DNA of 64,000 nucleotides from JANJTY01 sp038257155. Its GTDB lineage: Bacteria; Pseudomonadota; Gammaproteobacteria; Xanthomonadales; Xanthomonadaceae. Location: contig JBBSJP010000001.1 of assembly GCA_038257155.1 (NCBI GenBank), positions 1 to 64,000 of the forward strand. The letters run 5' to 3'. Position 1 is the first letter of the stretch, and each line of letters opens with the position of its first letter. A program made the position numbers and the translations under genes. Shown here piece by piece: positions 35,892 through 44,335 of this stretch. The notes below the pieces were generated by a model. It was not told the DNA's origin. It made no database searches and saw only the letters and a program-made list of their open reading frames with translations.

Positions 35892-36446
35892 ATGGCGAAG
35901 GCGAATCCGCTTCAGGAACAGCTGCTCAAGGCGGGCCTGGTTAAGAAGTCCAAGGTTGCCGATGTAGCGCGCGAGCAGAACAAGGCCCGCCACGCCAAAG
36001 GCGCATCCGCTGCCAGCGATATCCAGCTGGAAGCGGAGCGGGCGCGGGCCGAGAAGGTCGAGCGGGATCGCGCACTCGCCGCGGAGCGCAAGGTTCAGGC
36101 GCGCACCAATGAACTGCGTGCCCAGGCGCGACAGATCATCGAAGACCGGAAAGTGCCGCGCTCGGGCGAGAGTGAGTACCGCTTTACCGCCGACGGCGTT
36201 ATCCGCGCCGTGCTGGTCAACGACAGCCTGCGCAAGCAACTGACCTCTGGCGCGCTGGTGATCGTGCGCCTGGATGACCGCTACGAGCTGTTGCCGCGCC
36301 CGGCCGCCGACAAGGTGCGCGAACGCGACGCGCGCATGATCGTGCTCGATCATGGGCAGGATGCGGGCAGCGAGCCATCGGCCACCAGTTCCGAGGACGA
36401 TGCGTATTACGCGCAGTTCACCGTACCGGATGATCTGGTTTGGTGA
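35892..36446 (+). CDS. DUF2058 family protein (YaiL-like)
   Basis: A 184-residue protein from ATG 35892. The family signature MAKANPLQEQLLKAGLVKKSK opens the protein, followed by a charged coiled-coil stretch (about 30-90) and a C-terminal domain with YRFTADGVIRAVLVND and YELLPRPAADK. YaiL/DUF2058 proteins are described as nucleic-acid-associated but have no firm function. The kinase gene follows 46 bp later. Confidence 0.85.
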   Translation: MAKANPLQEQLLKAGLVKKSKVADVAREQNKARHAKGASAASDIQLEAERARAEKVERDRALAAERKVQARTNELRAQARQIIEDRKVPRSGESEYRFTADGVIRAVLVNDSLRKQLTSGALVIVRLDDRYELLPRPAADKVRERDARMIVLDHGQDAGSEPSATSSEDDAYYAQFTVPDDLVW

Positions 36447-36492
36447 TTACGCGACACTGAGTTGAACTTGCCTGGAGCACCCTGGAGGCAAC

Positions 36493-37764
36493 GTGTCTCA
36501 AACCACGCATCGCTTCGATCCGGCAACGTCTGTATTGGCTCAACGCGCTGCCGAGATGACGTCTTCAATGGAGGCTCTTTCGGACTGGGCCGAGCTCGAT
36601 CTGGATAACCCACTGGAAAGCGGTTTCGGCGACTACCAGCTGCTCGAAAAGCTGGGCCAGGGTGGCATGGGTGTGGTGTTTCGAGCGCGTCAGGCCAGCC
36701 TTGCCCGCGAGGTCGCCATCAAGTTCATGCTGGTCCGCGGAGAGGGTCCCACGTCTTCCTCAAGGTTCAGGGACGAAGCCCAGAACGCCGCCCGGCTGCA
36801 CCATCCCGGCATCGTGCCGGTCTTCGAGTTCGGTACGGCAGGCGCCCTGCACTACTTCACGATGCCCCTCATGGCAGGCAGCACGCTGGCCGAAGTGCTT
36901 GCTTCCCGCCGGCTTTCAGTGCGCGAATGCGTCAGTCTGCTGGCTGAGGTGTGCGGGGCCGTGGCATACGCACACCGCCTCGGTCTGCTTCACCTCGACC
37001 TCAAGCCAGCAAATATCCTGATGGATGAATCAGAACGTCCAAGGGTCGCCGACTTCGGGCTTGCAAGAATGGTCAACGAAAATGGCTTTGCCGAAGCCTT
37101 CGACATGTCCGGCACTCCTTCTTACATGCCCCCCGAACAGGCGCAGGGGAGCGGCGCTGTGCTGACTCGCGCGACTGACGTCTACGCTTTGGGCGCGATC
37201 CTTTACCAGATGTTGACCGGGCACTCTCCGCACGGAGAGGGGACACCCGAGCGCGTTATCGCCACAGCAAAGGCCGGTGGCATTCTGCCGGTCAGTTCGC
37301 GAAATTCCAGGGTCCCTGCCGATCTGGCCGCCATCTGTGATCGATGCCTGCAATTCGATCCGCAGATGCGCTATCAGGACGCCGGCGGCGTAGAGCGGGA
37401 CCTCCTGCGTTTCCTTGACGGACTGCCGGTGTCCGCGCGTCCGTTGGGGGCGGTGGCTCAGGCCGGACGACTCGCCATGCGCCACCGGGCGCTGAGCGGC
37501 ACTATTGCACTGCTTCTTTTTTCCCTTGTTACGGGCACCGTTGCCATCGCCTTGCAGTGGCAGCGTGCGGAGAAGCAGCGCGTGCTTGCCGAGGCGCGCG
37601 CCCATCAAATGATCGAGCTCGCCAAGCGGCTAGCCAGTACGCATCCATCCGCAGGTCTCAAGCGCGACAGTGTTTGCTTCGGCGACATGAAGCGCGTCGA
37701 AGGTCTGCGGTTCGAGGGAAAGATGGACTGCGTGTCGCTGAAGTTGGCTGAAGGAGACGACTAG
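36493..37764 (+). CDS. Membrane-anchored Ser/Thr protein kinase (Hanks type, short C-terminus)
   Basis: A 423-residue protein from GTG 36493, preceded by TGGAGG. The kinase domain covers about 48-310: Gly loop GQGGMG (55-60), Lys77 in AIKFML, catalytic loop HLDLKPANIL (Asp169; Leu replaces Arg of HRD, a non-RD kinase), DFG at 187-189, SGTPSYMPPEQA and DVYALG. One transmembrane helix is at about 335-356. Only about 65 residues lie beyond it, starting QWQRAEKQRVLAEARAHQM, whereas most related proteobacterial kinases carry long TPR or sensor domains there. The extracytoplasmic tail includes two Cys (SVCFGDM, MDCVSL) that could pair. Confidence 0.88.
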   Translation: MSQTTHRFDPATSVLAQRAAEMTSSMEALSDWAELDLDNPLESGFGDYQLLEKLGQGGMGVVFRARQASLAREVAIKFMLVRGEGPTSSSRFRDEAQNAARLHHPGIVPVFEFGTAGALHYFTMPLMAGSTLAEVLASRRLSVRECVSLLAEVCGAVAYAHRLGLLHLDLKPANILMDESERPRVADFGLARMVNENGFAEAFDMSGTPSYMPPEQAQGSGAVLTRATDVYALGAILYQMLTGHSPHGEGTPERVIATAKAGGILPVSSRNSRVPADLAAICDRCLQFDPQMRYQDAGGVERDLLRFLDGLPVSARPLGAVAQAGRLAMRHRALSGTIALLLFSLVTGTVAIALQWQRAEKQRVLAEARAHQMIELAKRLASTHPSAGLKRDSVCFGDMKRVEGLRFEGKMDCVSLKLAEGDD

Positions 37765-37867
37765 TCGCCAACAGGGATGAGCGTCCTGATGGGCTGGGCT
37801 TCGCTCCCTCGACGACATCGCATCGTCCCAGGATCGAAACCGGTGATTTGTCATCCCTCCAAACAGT

Positions 37868-37882
37868 ATGTACGCTATACAT
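37868..37882. promoter_or_regulatory. Imperfect palindrome ATGTA-N5-TACAT, possible XRE operator
   Basis: ATGTACGCTATACAT is a 5+5 inverted repeat 27 bp before the ATG of the membrane-protein gene that is coupled to an XRE regulator. It also carries a TATACA -10-like hexamer, so binding would block the promoter. Assignment to the XRE protein is inference. Confidence 0.4.
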
Positions 37883-37908
37883 TACATTTAGTCAGGTAGA
37901 CCAGACAC

Positions 37909-38517
37909 ATGTGGCGAGTGGTAGTGGTTCTTGGCGGCGCCCTGTTGTTCGGCGCCCTGCTCGCCAGCGGCGCCGCTGTCTGGCCGCTGCGCCCGGGTCT
38001 GGTGGGCGTGTTGCTGATGGTCGGCGTCGCCCTTGCCGTGCGCCGGCGCTGGGGGCTGCTGGCGGATGCGGCGCCGGGTTCGCCGGAACGCATGCTGTGG
38101 GTGTCGATGGCGACCAATGCCGTGGTCGCGGCGCACCTGCTGGTCACGCTGTATCGAATTGGACCGAGCCTGGTGATGCATACGCCGGTCGTGCACGCAC
38201 TGGGTGTGGATAGCTGGACTCTGGTTGGCGGGGCAATCCTGTCGTACTGGATCGTGCGGGAGCCGCAAGGGCGCGAGGACGAGCGCGACGATGCCATCGC
38301 CGCTGCCGGCATGCGCTGGGCGTACTACGGATTGTTGCTGGCGCTGGGCGTGCAGATCCTGGTACTGGGATTCGTCCAGCACGGCTGGGTCAGCCAACTT
38401 TCGCGCCCGACCATCGCGCACGCGCTGATCCTGACCATCATTCTGAGCGTGCTAATCGACGGCTTCACCCGCCTGCGCGCCTATGCGCTTGAGGCCGAGG
38501 CCTCGGCTCGACAGTGA
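37909..38517 (+). CDS. Multi-pass membrane protein paired with an XRE regulator
   Basis: A 202-residue integral membrane protein with about six hydrophobic helices in pairs (residues 4-24, 27-44, 62-82, 102-114, 135-154, 166-184). A charged loop REPQGREDERDDA separates the halves. This arrangement, a small DUF2178-like membrane protein directly followed by a short XRE regulator, is common in bacteria, but no function is assigned. The stop overlaps the regulator start (GTGA). Upstream lies the candidate operator. Confidence 0.65.
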   Translation: MWRVVVVLGGALLFGALLASGAAVWPLRPGLVGVLLMVGVALAVRRRWGLLADAAPGSPERMLWVSMATNAVVAAHLLVTLYRIGPSLVMHTPVVHALGVDSWTLVGGAILSYWIVREPQGREDERDDAIAAAGMRWAYYGLLLALGVQILVLGFVQHGWVSQLSRPTIAHALILTIILSVLIDGFTRLRAYALEAEASARQ

Positions 38518-38738
38518 GCACCCCACCCATCGGCAATCACCTGCGGCGCCTGCGCTTCGAGCACGGCGAACTGTCGCAGGAGGCTCTGGCGCGGCGCGTG
38601 GGTGTGACCCGGCAGACCATCATCGCGATCGAGGGCGGCCGCTATGCGCCTTCGCTGGAACTGGCGATGCGGCTGGCGCGCAGCTTCGGGCGCAGCGTCG
38701 ACGAGGTGTTTTTCTGGACCGGCGACGCAAGCGGCTGA
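38514..38738 (+). CDS. Short XRE-family transcriptional regulator (YgzD-like)
   Basis: A 74-residue protein that is nearly all helix-turn-helix: IGNHLRRLRFEHGELSQEAL, RRVGVTRQTIIAIEGGRYAP, SLELAMRLARSFGRSVDEVFFW. The start GTG 38514 overlaps the membrane-protein stop. The SQEALARRVGVTRQTI pattern is that of YgzD-type repressors. Autoregulation of the pair is likely, with the palindrome at 37868-37882 as the natural candidate. Confidence 0.9.
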   Translation: MSTPPIGNHLRRLRFEHGELSQEALARRVGVTRQTIIAIEGGRYAPSLELAMRLARSFGRSVDEVFFWTGDASG

Positions 38739-38793
38739 CGCCCAGCGCTGTTCCCCTGATTTTCTCAATGCTTCTTGAATAAGGTGCCCTGAA

Positions 38794-39783
38794 ATGGCCG
38801 CTCGTACCGTGCCCCTGTTTCTCAGACTCGTTGCCTGGCTGCTGGGCATCGCCATGCTGTTGCTGCTCGTCGGGATCGTCTGGATCGCCTGGGTAGTGCA
38901 CAGCTTCGATACCGAAACACCGCCTGAGCATCATGGCCAGGTGGACGCAAAGCTCTATGCACCCTCTGGTCCAGAGCGACCGCTGCTGGTCGGACTGGGC
39001 GGCGCCGAAGGCGGCAACAGCTGGACCCGGCATCGCTGGGAGGCGCAGCGTGAACGCTTCCACGAGCTGGGCTACGCATTCCTGGCAGTCGGCTACTTTG
39101 GCTTGCCCAACACGCCCGAAAAACTGGACCGAATCGCGCTGGAAGGCGTGCACGACGCGATACGCGAGGCGCAGGCCAAACCCGCAGTCAGCGATGAATG
39201 CGTGATCCTGCTGGGCGGCTCGAAGGGCGCCGAGCTGGCCTTGGTGCTGGCGTCGCGCTATCCGGACATCGATGCGGTGGTCGCGCTGGCGCCCGGGGAC
39301 ACCGTATTTCCCGCGCACACCGATGCCATGAACACCTCGTCCTGGTCGCATCACGGGGAGCCGCTACCATTCGCACCGATCCCGTGGGCAGCCACGCTTG
39401 ATCTCATTCTGGGCAACATCCACGCAGTGATGGAACAGGCATTGGCCGGCGAGACGGCCGATGCGGCAACGATTGAAGCGGAACGCATCACCGGCCCGAT
39501 CCTGCTGGTGGCCGCGACCGAGGACGAGATGTGGCCGTCCGTGCGGATGTCGCGACGCCTGATGCAGCGACTGGATCGCGCGGGCTTCACGCACGGCCAT
39601 GAGCTGGAAGTCGTGGAAGGCGGCCACACCTCGGTGGTGGACCATTTCGACCGGGTCGAGGAATTTCTTCAGAAGCATGTCGCCGGCCGGCCGGGCTGTG
39701 AATCGGATACCAAGCAGGAACAGAACGCCGGACCGAGCAGCGTCAGCCGGGACACTCCACCGCACCCTGCTGGACACGACTGA
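38794..39783 (+). CDS. Membrane-anchored BAAT-like alpha/beta hydrolase
   Basis: A 329-residue protein with an N-terminal hydrophobic helix (about 9-36) and an alpha/beta-hydrolase domain. The nucleophile elbow LGGSKGAELAL matches the C-terminal catalytic domain of acyl-CoA:amino-acid N-acyltransferase/acyl-CoA thioesterase (BAAT) proteins, where the nucleophile can be Cys or Ser; here it is Ser. TEDEMWPSVRMS and EGGHTSVVDH supply the acid and His. The protein lacks the BAAT N-terminal domain. Its 3' end overlaps the convergent gene by 41 bp. Confidence 0.75.
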   Translation: MAARTVPLFLRLVAWLLGIAMLLLLVGIVWIAWVVHSFDTETPPEHHGQVDAKLYAPSGPERPLLVGLGGAEGGNSWTRHRWEAQRERFHELGYAFLAVGYFGLPNTPEKLDRIALEGVHDAIREAQAKPAVSDECVILLGGSKGAELALVLASRYPDIDAVVALAPGDTVFPAHTDAMNTSSWSHHGEPLPFAPIPWAATLDLILGNIHAVMEQALAGETADAATIEAERITGPILLVAATEDEMWPSVRMSRRLMQRLDRAGFTHGHELEVVEGGHTSVVDHFDRVEEFLQKHVAGRPGCESDTKQEQNAGPSSVSRDTPPHPAGHD

Positions 39784-40453
39784 CTGCCTCCGTCACCGAA
39801 TACACCCCGCGAAACTGTCGCGAACCGTCCTCCTGCGGCAAAACCACGCTGACACCGACCCGCATGTCCCGGCCGAGCAAGGAGGTCGCGATCGACTGCC
39901 AGATCGCATCTTCTGTAGCGTCGTCGACCAAGTGCAGTTCAATCATGCAGAAACGCAGCCCGCAGACCAGTGCGGAGACGTTGCCGTCAAACCCCGCCTG
40001 CGTGAAGGCCGTCCGATAGGCTTCGGTAATTACCTCCTGCAAGGCGTGTGCAGCGGTCAACTCAGCAGCCTCCTCTTGCAGTCGCAGTGCCCGGGCACTG
40101 AAAGCCTCACCCATCAGTTCGCCCATGGCGCAATTGCCGGGCATGGCGTCGCCAATCTGAAACACCGACTCCGCTGGCAGCCAGTCCGGCGATGGTGTCT
40201 GGGTTTGCGCGCCGGGCACTTCAGCAAGCGGCTCGTCCCTTGTGTGATCCGGCAATAACGGACTTGCAGGTTCACGATTCGCTGGGATTGCGGCGTTGCC
40301 GGAGCCCCTATGCGGCTGCGCTGCCTGCGTGATTGAAGTACCAGGCGCGACGGCTTGCGTTTCGGGCATCGCCTGCTGCCACCAGGCAAACACCAAGGCC
40401 GCCAGAACAAGCGCCGCGGCGAGCATCAATGCAAGGGAGCGGGCTTGGCGCAT
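39743..40453 (-). CDS. Single-pass membrane protein of unknown function
   Basis: A 236-residue protein from ATG 40453 with a hydrophobic helix at about 8-24, a disordered Pro/Ala/Gln linker (25-90), and a C-terminal soluble domain with SALVCGLRFCMIELHLVDD, whose Cys pair plus CAMGELMG could form disulfides in the periplasm. I do not recognise the family. The gene follows rlmI by 5 bp and would be co-transcribed. Confidence 0.6.
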   Translation of the reverse strand: MRQARSLALMLAAALVLAALVFAWWQQAMPETQAVAPGTSITQAAQPHRGSGNAAIPANREPASPLLPDHTRDEPLAEVPGAQTQTPSPDWLPAESVFQIGDAMPGNCAMGELMGEAFSARALRLQEEAAELTAAHALQEVITEAYRTAFTQAGFDGNVSALVCGLRFCMIELHLVDDATEDAIWQSIATSLLGRDMRVGVSVVLPQEDGSRQFRGVYSVTEAVSRVQQGAVECPG

Positions 40454-40458
40454 CGTTA

Positions 40459-41631
40459 TCAAAACACCCGACAGAACACCGCTTTCAGATAGCGACTCTC
40501 CGGCACGTGCGCCATGAAGGGGTGATCGGGGCCGGCGCCGGCGATTTTCAGCACCTGCACTTCACGATTCGCATAGAAGGCGGCGCGGCGAATCATGTCG
40601 AGGAACTGGTCTTCGGCCACCAGGCCAGTGCAGGAGAAGGTCGCCAGCAGGCCGCCGGGCGCCACCACCGACATCGCCAGCTTGTTCATGTCGAGGTACT
40701 TCTTCAATGCCGGGATGACCTGGTCGCGATCGCGGGTCATCTTGGCCGGATCCAGCACCACCACGTCGAAGCGCTCACCGGCATTGCTTGCGTCGCGCAA
40801 CCAGTGGAACAGGTCGGCCTGCACGAAGCGCGGGCGCACGTTGTTGAGCTTGGCGTTCTGCTTTGCGATGGCGAGGATCTCTTCGTCGAGGTCGACACCA
40901 ATCACTTCCGCGGCGCCACCTCGCGCGGCGGCGTAGAGCGCGAAGCCGCCGGAGTTGCAGCACAGGTCGAGCACCCGCTTGCCCTGGGTGAAGCGGGTGA
41001 GGAACTCGCGATTGTCGCGCTGGTCGGCAAAGAAGCCTGTCTTGTGTCCGCTACCCGGGCTGGCGCGAAACTTCACCCCGTGCTCGGTGATGATCGATGG
41101 CTCGGGCGCCTCGGGCGAACGGAAGTCGAAGCTCTCCTGCTTCTGCACGTGGTCTTCGGCAAAACTGTAGAAGCGGCAGCCAGGAAACTGCGTACGCAGC
41201 GCGCTGTAGATCCATTCGCGATGACGGAAGGCACCGGCCGAGAAGAACTCCACGACCAGCAAGTCACCGTAACGGTCGATCACCAGTCCGCTGATGCCGT
41301 CGCCTTCGGAGTGGAACACGCGCCAGGCGTCGGAGATTGCATCCAACCCGAGAAAGTCGCGGCGCAGCTCCACTGCGGCGGCAATCTTGCGCGCGAAGAA
41401 GGCTTCGTCGATGGCTTCGTCCGGATCGGCCGTCAGCACGCGCAGGCTGATGCGCGAGTGGCCGTTGTAGAAGCCGCGTCCTACCCAGGCACCGGTGTTG
41501 TCGGTGATATCGACCACGCTGCCGGGCCGCGGCTTGGCGGCAGGTTTCTCCACCATCTTCTGGAAGATCCAGGGATGGTTGGAGCGCCGTTCGATCTTGA
41601 GGGTGACGGATTGCTGGGCGGATTCGTTCAT
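40459..41631 (-). CDS. rlmI: 23S rRNA (cytosine-5)-methyltransferase RlmI-type
   Basis: A 390-residue class I SAM methyltransferase from ATG 41631. The N-terminal PUA domain (HPWIFQKMVEKPAAKPRPGS, WVGRGFYNGHSRISLRVL) and C-terminal Rossmann fold (LDLCCNSGGFALYAAARGG, VIGVDLD, VVLDPAKM, TFSCTGLV) match the RlmI/YccW family that makes m5C1962 in 23S rRNA. The catalytic Cys is in SCTG; the DPP/DPA loop reads DPAK. Divergent from the third rhomboid gene (55 bp between starts). Confidence 0.88.
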   Translation of the reverse strand: MNESAQQSVTLKIERRSNHPWIFQKMVEKPAAKPRPGSVVDITDNTGAWVGRGFYNGHSRISLRVLTADPDEAIDEAFFARKIAAAVELRRDFLGLDAISDAWRVFHSEGDGISGLVIDRYGDLLVVEFFSAGAFRHREWIYSALRTQFPGCRFYSFAEDHVQKQESFDFRSPEAPEPSIITEHGVKFRASPGSGHKTGFFADQRDNREFLTRFTQGKRVLDLCCNSGGFALYAAARGGAAEVIGVDLDEEILAIAKQNAKLNNVRPRFVQADLFHWLRDASNAGERFDVVVLDPAKMTRDRDQVIPALKKYLDMNKLAMSVVAPGGLLATFSCTGLVAEDQFLDMIRRAAFYANREVQVLKIAGAGPDHPFMAHVPESRYLKAVFCRVF

Positions 41632-41686
41632 GCCGCGATTGTACCGGGGCCTTGCATCGGCCTGCCGACCACCCAATCTGAGCACG

Positions 41687-42487
41687 ATGGACATTCCTTT
41701 CTCTCCCTCACTCGACCCGCGCCTGCAGGCCAAACGCGACCGTCAGCGCTTCCGTCGCGGACTGCTCGGCAGCGGCCTGTTCGTTGTCGCGCTGTGGTGG
41801 ATCCTGATGATCGAGCGCGCCCTCGGCGCTTCATTCAAGGGCCTGTCGCTCTACCCGGGCGAGCTGCATGGACTGGCCGGCGTGCTGTTTGCGCCGCTGC
41901 TGCATGGCTCGATCGAACACCTGCTGGCCAATACCCTGCCGCTGCTGGTGCTGGGTACCTTGAGCCTGGCGCTCTATCCGAAGGCCAGCCTGCGCGCGGT
42001 CGTGTTGATCTGGATCGCCTCGGGCGTCGGCGTGTGGTTCATAGGCCGACCCTCGTTTCATCTGGGCGCCAGCGGGCTGGGCCATGGCCTGATGTTCTTC
42101 GTTTTCCTGATGGGCCTGCTGCGCCGCGATCGCGCCTCGATTGCGGCCGGCTTCATCGCGTTCTTTCTCTACGGCAGCATGCTGCTGACGGTGTTCCCGC
42201 GCGAGCCCGGTGTGTCCTGGGAATATCACCTGTGCGGCGCGCTGACTGGCGTTTTGGCGGCGATCCTGTGGCGCCGGCTGGATCCGCTGCCGCCGCGCAA
42301 GAAATACAGCTGGGAGCTGGAAGAAGAGCTGGCCGAACTGGAGCACCAGCGCGACGCCGACATGTACGAGCCAGCGCGGCCAAGTGATGTGCCGGTGCTG
42401 TGGCAACGCGAAGAGGAGCAACGCGGCCAGGTGCTGCCGTTCCGACCCAGGCGCGAAGGCGACGAACCGCCACCAACCCTCCACTGA
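41687..42487 (+). CDS. Rhomboid family intramembrane protease
   Basis: A 266-residue rhomboid from ATG 41687. Hydrophobic helices span about 26-200; the first conserved segment is LLHGSIEHLLANTLPLLVLG, the catalytic Ser129 is in HLGASGLGHGL and the His181 in EYHLCGALTGV. The C-terminal 60 residues are a soluble, charged tail (ELEEELAELEHQRDAD). It is the shortest of the three rhomboids in the window. Substrate unknown. Confidence 0.87.
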   Translation: MDIPFSPSLDPRLQAKRDRQRFRRGLLGSGLFVVALWWILMIERALGASFKGLSLYPGELHGLAGVLFAPLLHGSIEHLLANTLPLLVLGTLSLALYPKASLRAVVLIWIASGVGVWFIGRPSFHLGASGLGHGLMFFVFLMGLLRRDRASIAAGFIAFFLYGSMLLTVFPREPGVSWEYHLCGALTGVLAAILWRRLDPLPPRKKYSWELEEELAELEHQRDADMYEPARPSDVPVLWQREEEQRGQVLPFRPRREGDEPPPTLH

Positions 42488-42570
42488 GGTTCGCACGGCC
42501 GCCTGTCGTTTCAGGCCTTGTGCTGCGTACTCCGGTTCAAGTCCACGGAGTACGCCAGAGGAAAACTGCA

Positions 42571-42939
42571 ATGACCACCCTGTTCGAACGCATCGGCGGA
42601 GAGTCGGCGCTCAACGCTGCTGTCGAGCTGTTCTACACGCGTGTGCTGCATGACCGCGAGCTGGCAGCGGTATTCGCCGGTATCGACATGCAACGCCTGA
42701 AGGAGCATCAGCGGCGTTTTCTGAGCCTTGCGCTCGGCGGTCCGAATGCCTATGCAGGGCGCGATCTTGGCTCGGCGCATCGCCGCGTCGCAGAACGTCA
42801 CGGACTGAATGACGGCCACTTTGATGCCGTGCTGGGACACCTGGGCGATACCTTGAGCGCACTCGGCGTACCCAAAGCGGAACGCGGCGAAACCCTGTCG
42901 ATCGCCGAGTCGGTGCGCGGCGCCGTGCTGGGCCGCTGA
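42571..42939 (+). CDS. Group I truncated hemoglobin
   Basis: A 122-residue globin from ATG 42571 with AGAGGAAA upstream. It has the short A helix, GGESALNAAVELFYTRVLHD (B-helix Phe-Tyr typical of O2/NO-binding trHbN), and the proximal His region LGSAHRRVAERHGLND. Length and motifs fit TrHb group 1, which handles oxygen or nitric oxide. It stands between the rhomboid gene and a repeat region and is probably monocistronic. Confidence 0.9.
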   Translation: MTTLFERIGGESALNAAVELFYTRVLHDRELAAVFAGIDMQRLKEHQRRFLSLALGGPNAYAGRDLGSAHRRVAERHGLNDGHFDAVLGHLGDTLSALGVPKAERGETLSIAESVRGAVLGR

Positions 42940-42968
42940 ACTGCCTCGTGAGGTGCAGCAGCGAATTG

Positions 42969-43043
42969 CGTAGGTCGGCACCCCGTGCCGACATTGCCAC
43001 ACCGATCATGCGGCAGCGGCGGCATGGGATGCCGCCCTACCGG
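42969..43043. repeat. Palindromic repeat with two hairpins (CGTAGG...CCTACCGG)
   Basis: Contains the hairpins GTCGGCACCCCGTGCCGAC and GGCGGCATGGGATGCCGCC, with complementary outer bases GTAGG and CCTAC. A near-identical copy lies at 54689-54763. It sits between convergent genes. Confidence 0.8.
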
Positions 43044-43058
43044 AACCGTGCGACAACG

Positions 43059-43084
43059 AAAAAAGTCGCCTGACGAGCGTCAGG
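43059..43084 (-). terminator. Rho-independent terminator of the sialidase-like/DUF2062 operon
   Basis: On the minus strand CCTGACG-CT-CGTCAGG forms a 7-bp stem, followed after 4 nt by six T. It lies about 25 nt downstream of the gene that ends at 43109. Confidence 0.75.
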
Positions 43085-43108
43085 GCTGACGGCAGCGCGC
43101 GCGAAGAG

Positions 43109-44335
43109 TCAGGGGGCTGCAGCGACCGGTGTGGCTTCACAGTCGGCCTGCCAGCCCCGAAGCTGTGGCTTGCCTTGCACGATGTCGGTTACCACCAGAT
43201 GCGCGCGACCTTCGCTGATGGCCAGGCGCGGCAATCCGGTGCCGCGGCCGCGCGGCAATTCGGCCACTACGCGGCGGCTGCGCTCGCTCAACTGGGGATC
43301 GAAGCAGGCCAGCCAGAGTTTCGCCGAACTGCGGTCCTCGCTCATCCAGGCCAGCCAAACCGTGTCGGCGTCCGCGGCCAGCGCCACTCGTCCCATCACA
43401 TCGTCCTGGCCAATTTCCACTGGCGCCGCCATTGCCCGCCCACCTTCGTCGAGTTGCGCCAGTCGCACGCGCGGACGATCTGGAGCGGTATACCAGGCCA
43501 GGTAAACGCGTTCGTCGTGACTGGCAAGGCTCGGCCCATTGACCGGACAGGCCGGCATCACCCAGGCATCTTCAAAGGCGACGCGCGGTGCGTGCCACGT
43601 GCCATCAGGGCTGCGTCGCACCACCAGGATGTCGCGGATCTCGTCCGCAGTCCTGCCGCGATAAGCCAGCCAGGTGGCATTGGCCGTATGCGCCACGGCG
43701 GTGGTGCAACAGTCACAGGTCGAAGCATCCAGCTCCTGATCCTTCCGCACGTTGCCCTCACGACCAACCAGCGCGGCGCGCAGGGTCATCGCACCCCCGC
43801 CGCCGTGCCCGCCGTGATCATGGCTGCCGCCACCGGTATTTCGCCCATCAAGCCAGGCGATGCCGAGGGCAGATTCGTCCTCGCGCCACATCGATGCGAA
43901 ACCGTGCTCGGTCTGGCTGCCATCGCTGTGCACGGTGAAAGCTTCACTCCACTGCTGGCCATCCGCCGACAAGGCAAGGCTGACGTCATAGGCGTAGGTG
44001 CCAGGGCCATTCTTGACCAGGGTGAAGGCAGCTAGCCCGCCGTCGGCAAACGGCAGTACCGATGGCGTGTCGGCCCAGTTCACGAACCAGTCTTCGCCGG
44101 TCATGGCCTGCCTGGGCGAGGTCCAGGCGCCGGCGTGCCAACGCGCGTAACGCAGTTCGTTGCGCTTGCCGTCCCGCTCCACCCAGCTGAGCAGCAGGCT
44201 GCCGCCGGGGTCAGGCTGCAATCCCGGCTGCGCCGCAGCGGTATCAACCGGCATGCTCCAGGGCTGCAGGTCGATGGCCGAAGCCGGACCGGTGAGCAGG
44301 CTGACCAACAACAGGGTGATGGCAAATCGTTTCAT
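43109..44335 (-). CDS. Secreted sialidase-like beta-propeller with His-rich loop and CDCC motif
   Basis: A 408-residue exported protein from ATG 44335 with signal peptide MKRFAITLLLVSLLTGPASA. Repeats of the type SWVERDGKRNELRYARW and FAWLDGRN resemble the Asp-box blades of exo-alpha-sialidase-like proteins. Two unusual features: a loop SHDHGGHGGGG at 171-181 and the tetracysteine-like STCDCCTT at 205-212. Both suggest metal binding rather than glycosidase activity; catalytic residues of sialidases could not be identified. It overlaps DUF2062 by ATGA and is followed by a clear terminator. Confidence 0.75.
   Translation of the reverse strand: MKRFAITLLLVSLLTGPASAIDLQPWSMPVDTAAAQPGLQPDPGGSLLLSWVERDGKRNELRYARWHAGAWTSPRQAMTGEDWFVNWADTPSVLPFADGGLAAFTLVKNGPGTYAYDVSLALSADGQQWSEAFTVHSDGSQTEHGFASMWREDESALGIAWLDGRNTGGGSHDHGGHGGGGAMTLRAALVGREGNVRKDQELDASTCDCCTTAVAHTANATWLAYRGRTADEIRDILVVRRSPDGTWHAPRVAFEDAWVMPACPVNGPSLASHDERVYLAWYTAPDRPRVRLAQLDEGGRAMAAPVEIGQDDVMGRVALAADADTVWLAWMSEDRSSAKLWLACFDPQLSERSRRVVAELPRGRGTGLPRLAISEGRAHLVVTDIVQGKPQLRGWQADCEATPVAAAP

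Noticed and set aside
42530..42560. tRNA-like GTTCAAGTCC near the hemoglobin gene
   Set aside because: A T-loop-like string alone; no acceptor or D-arm counterpart, and a coding start follows at 42571.
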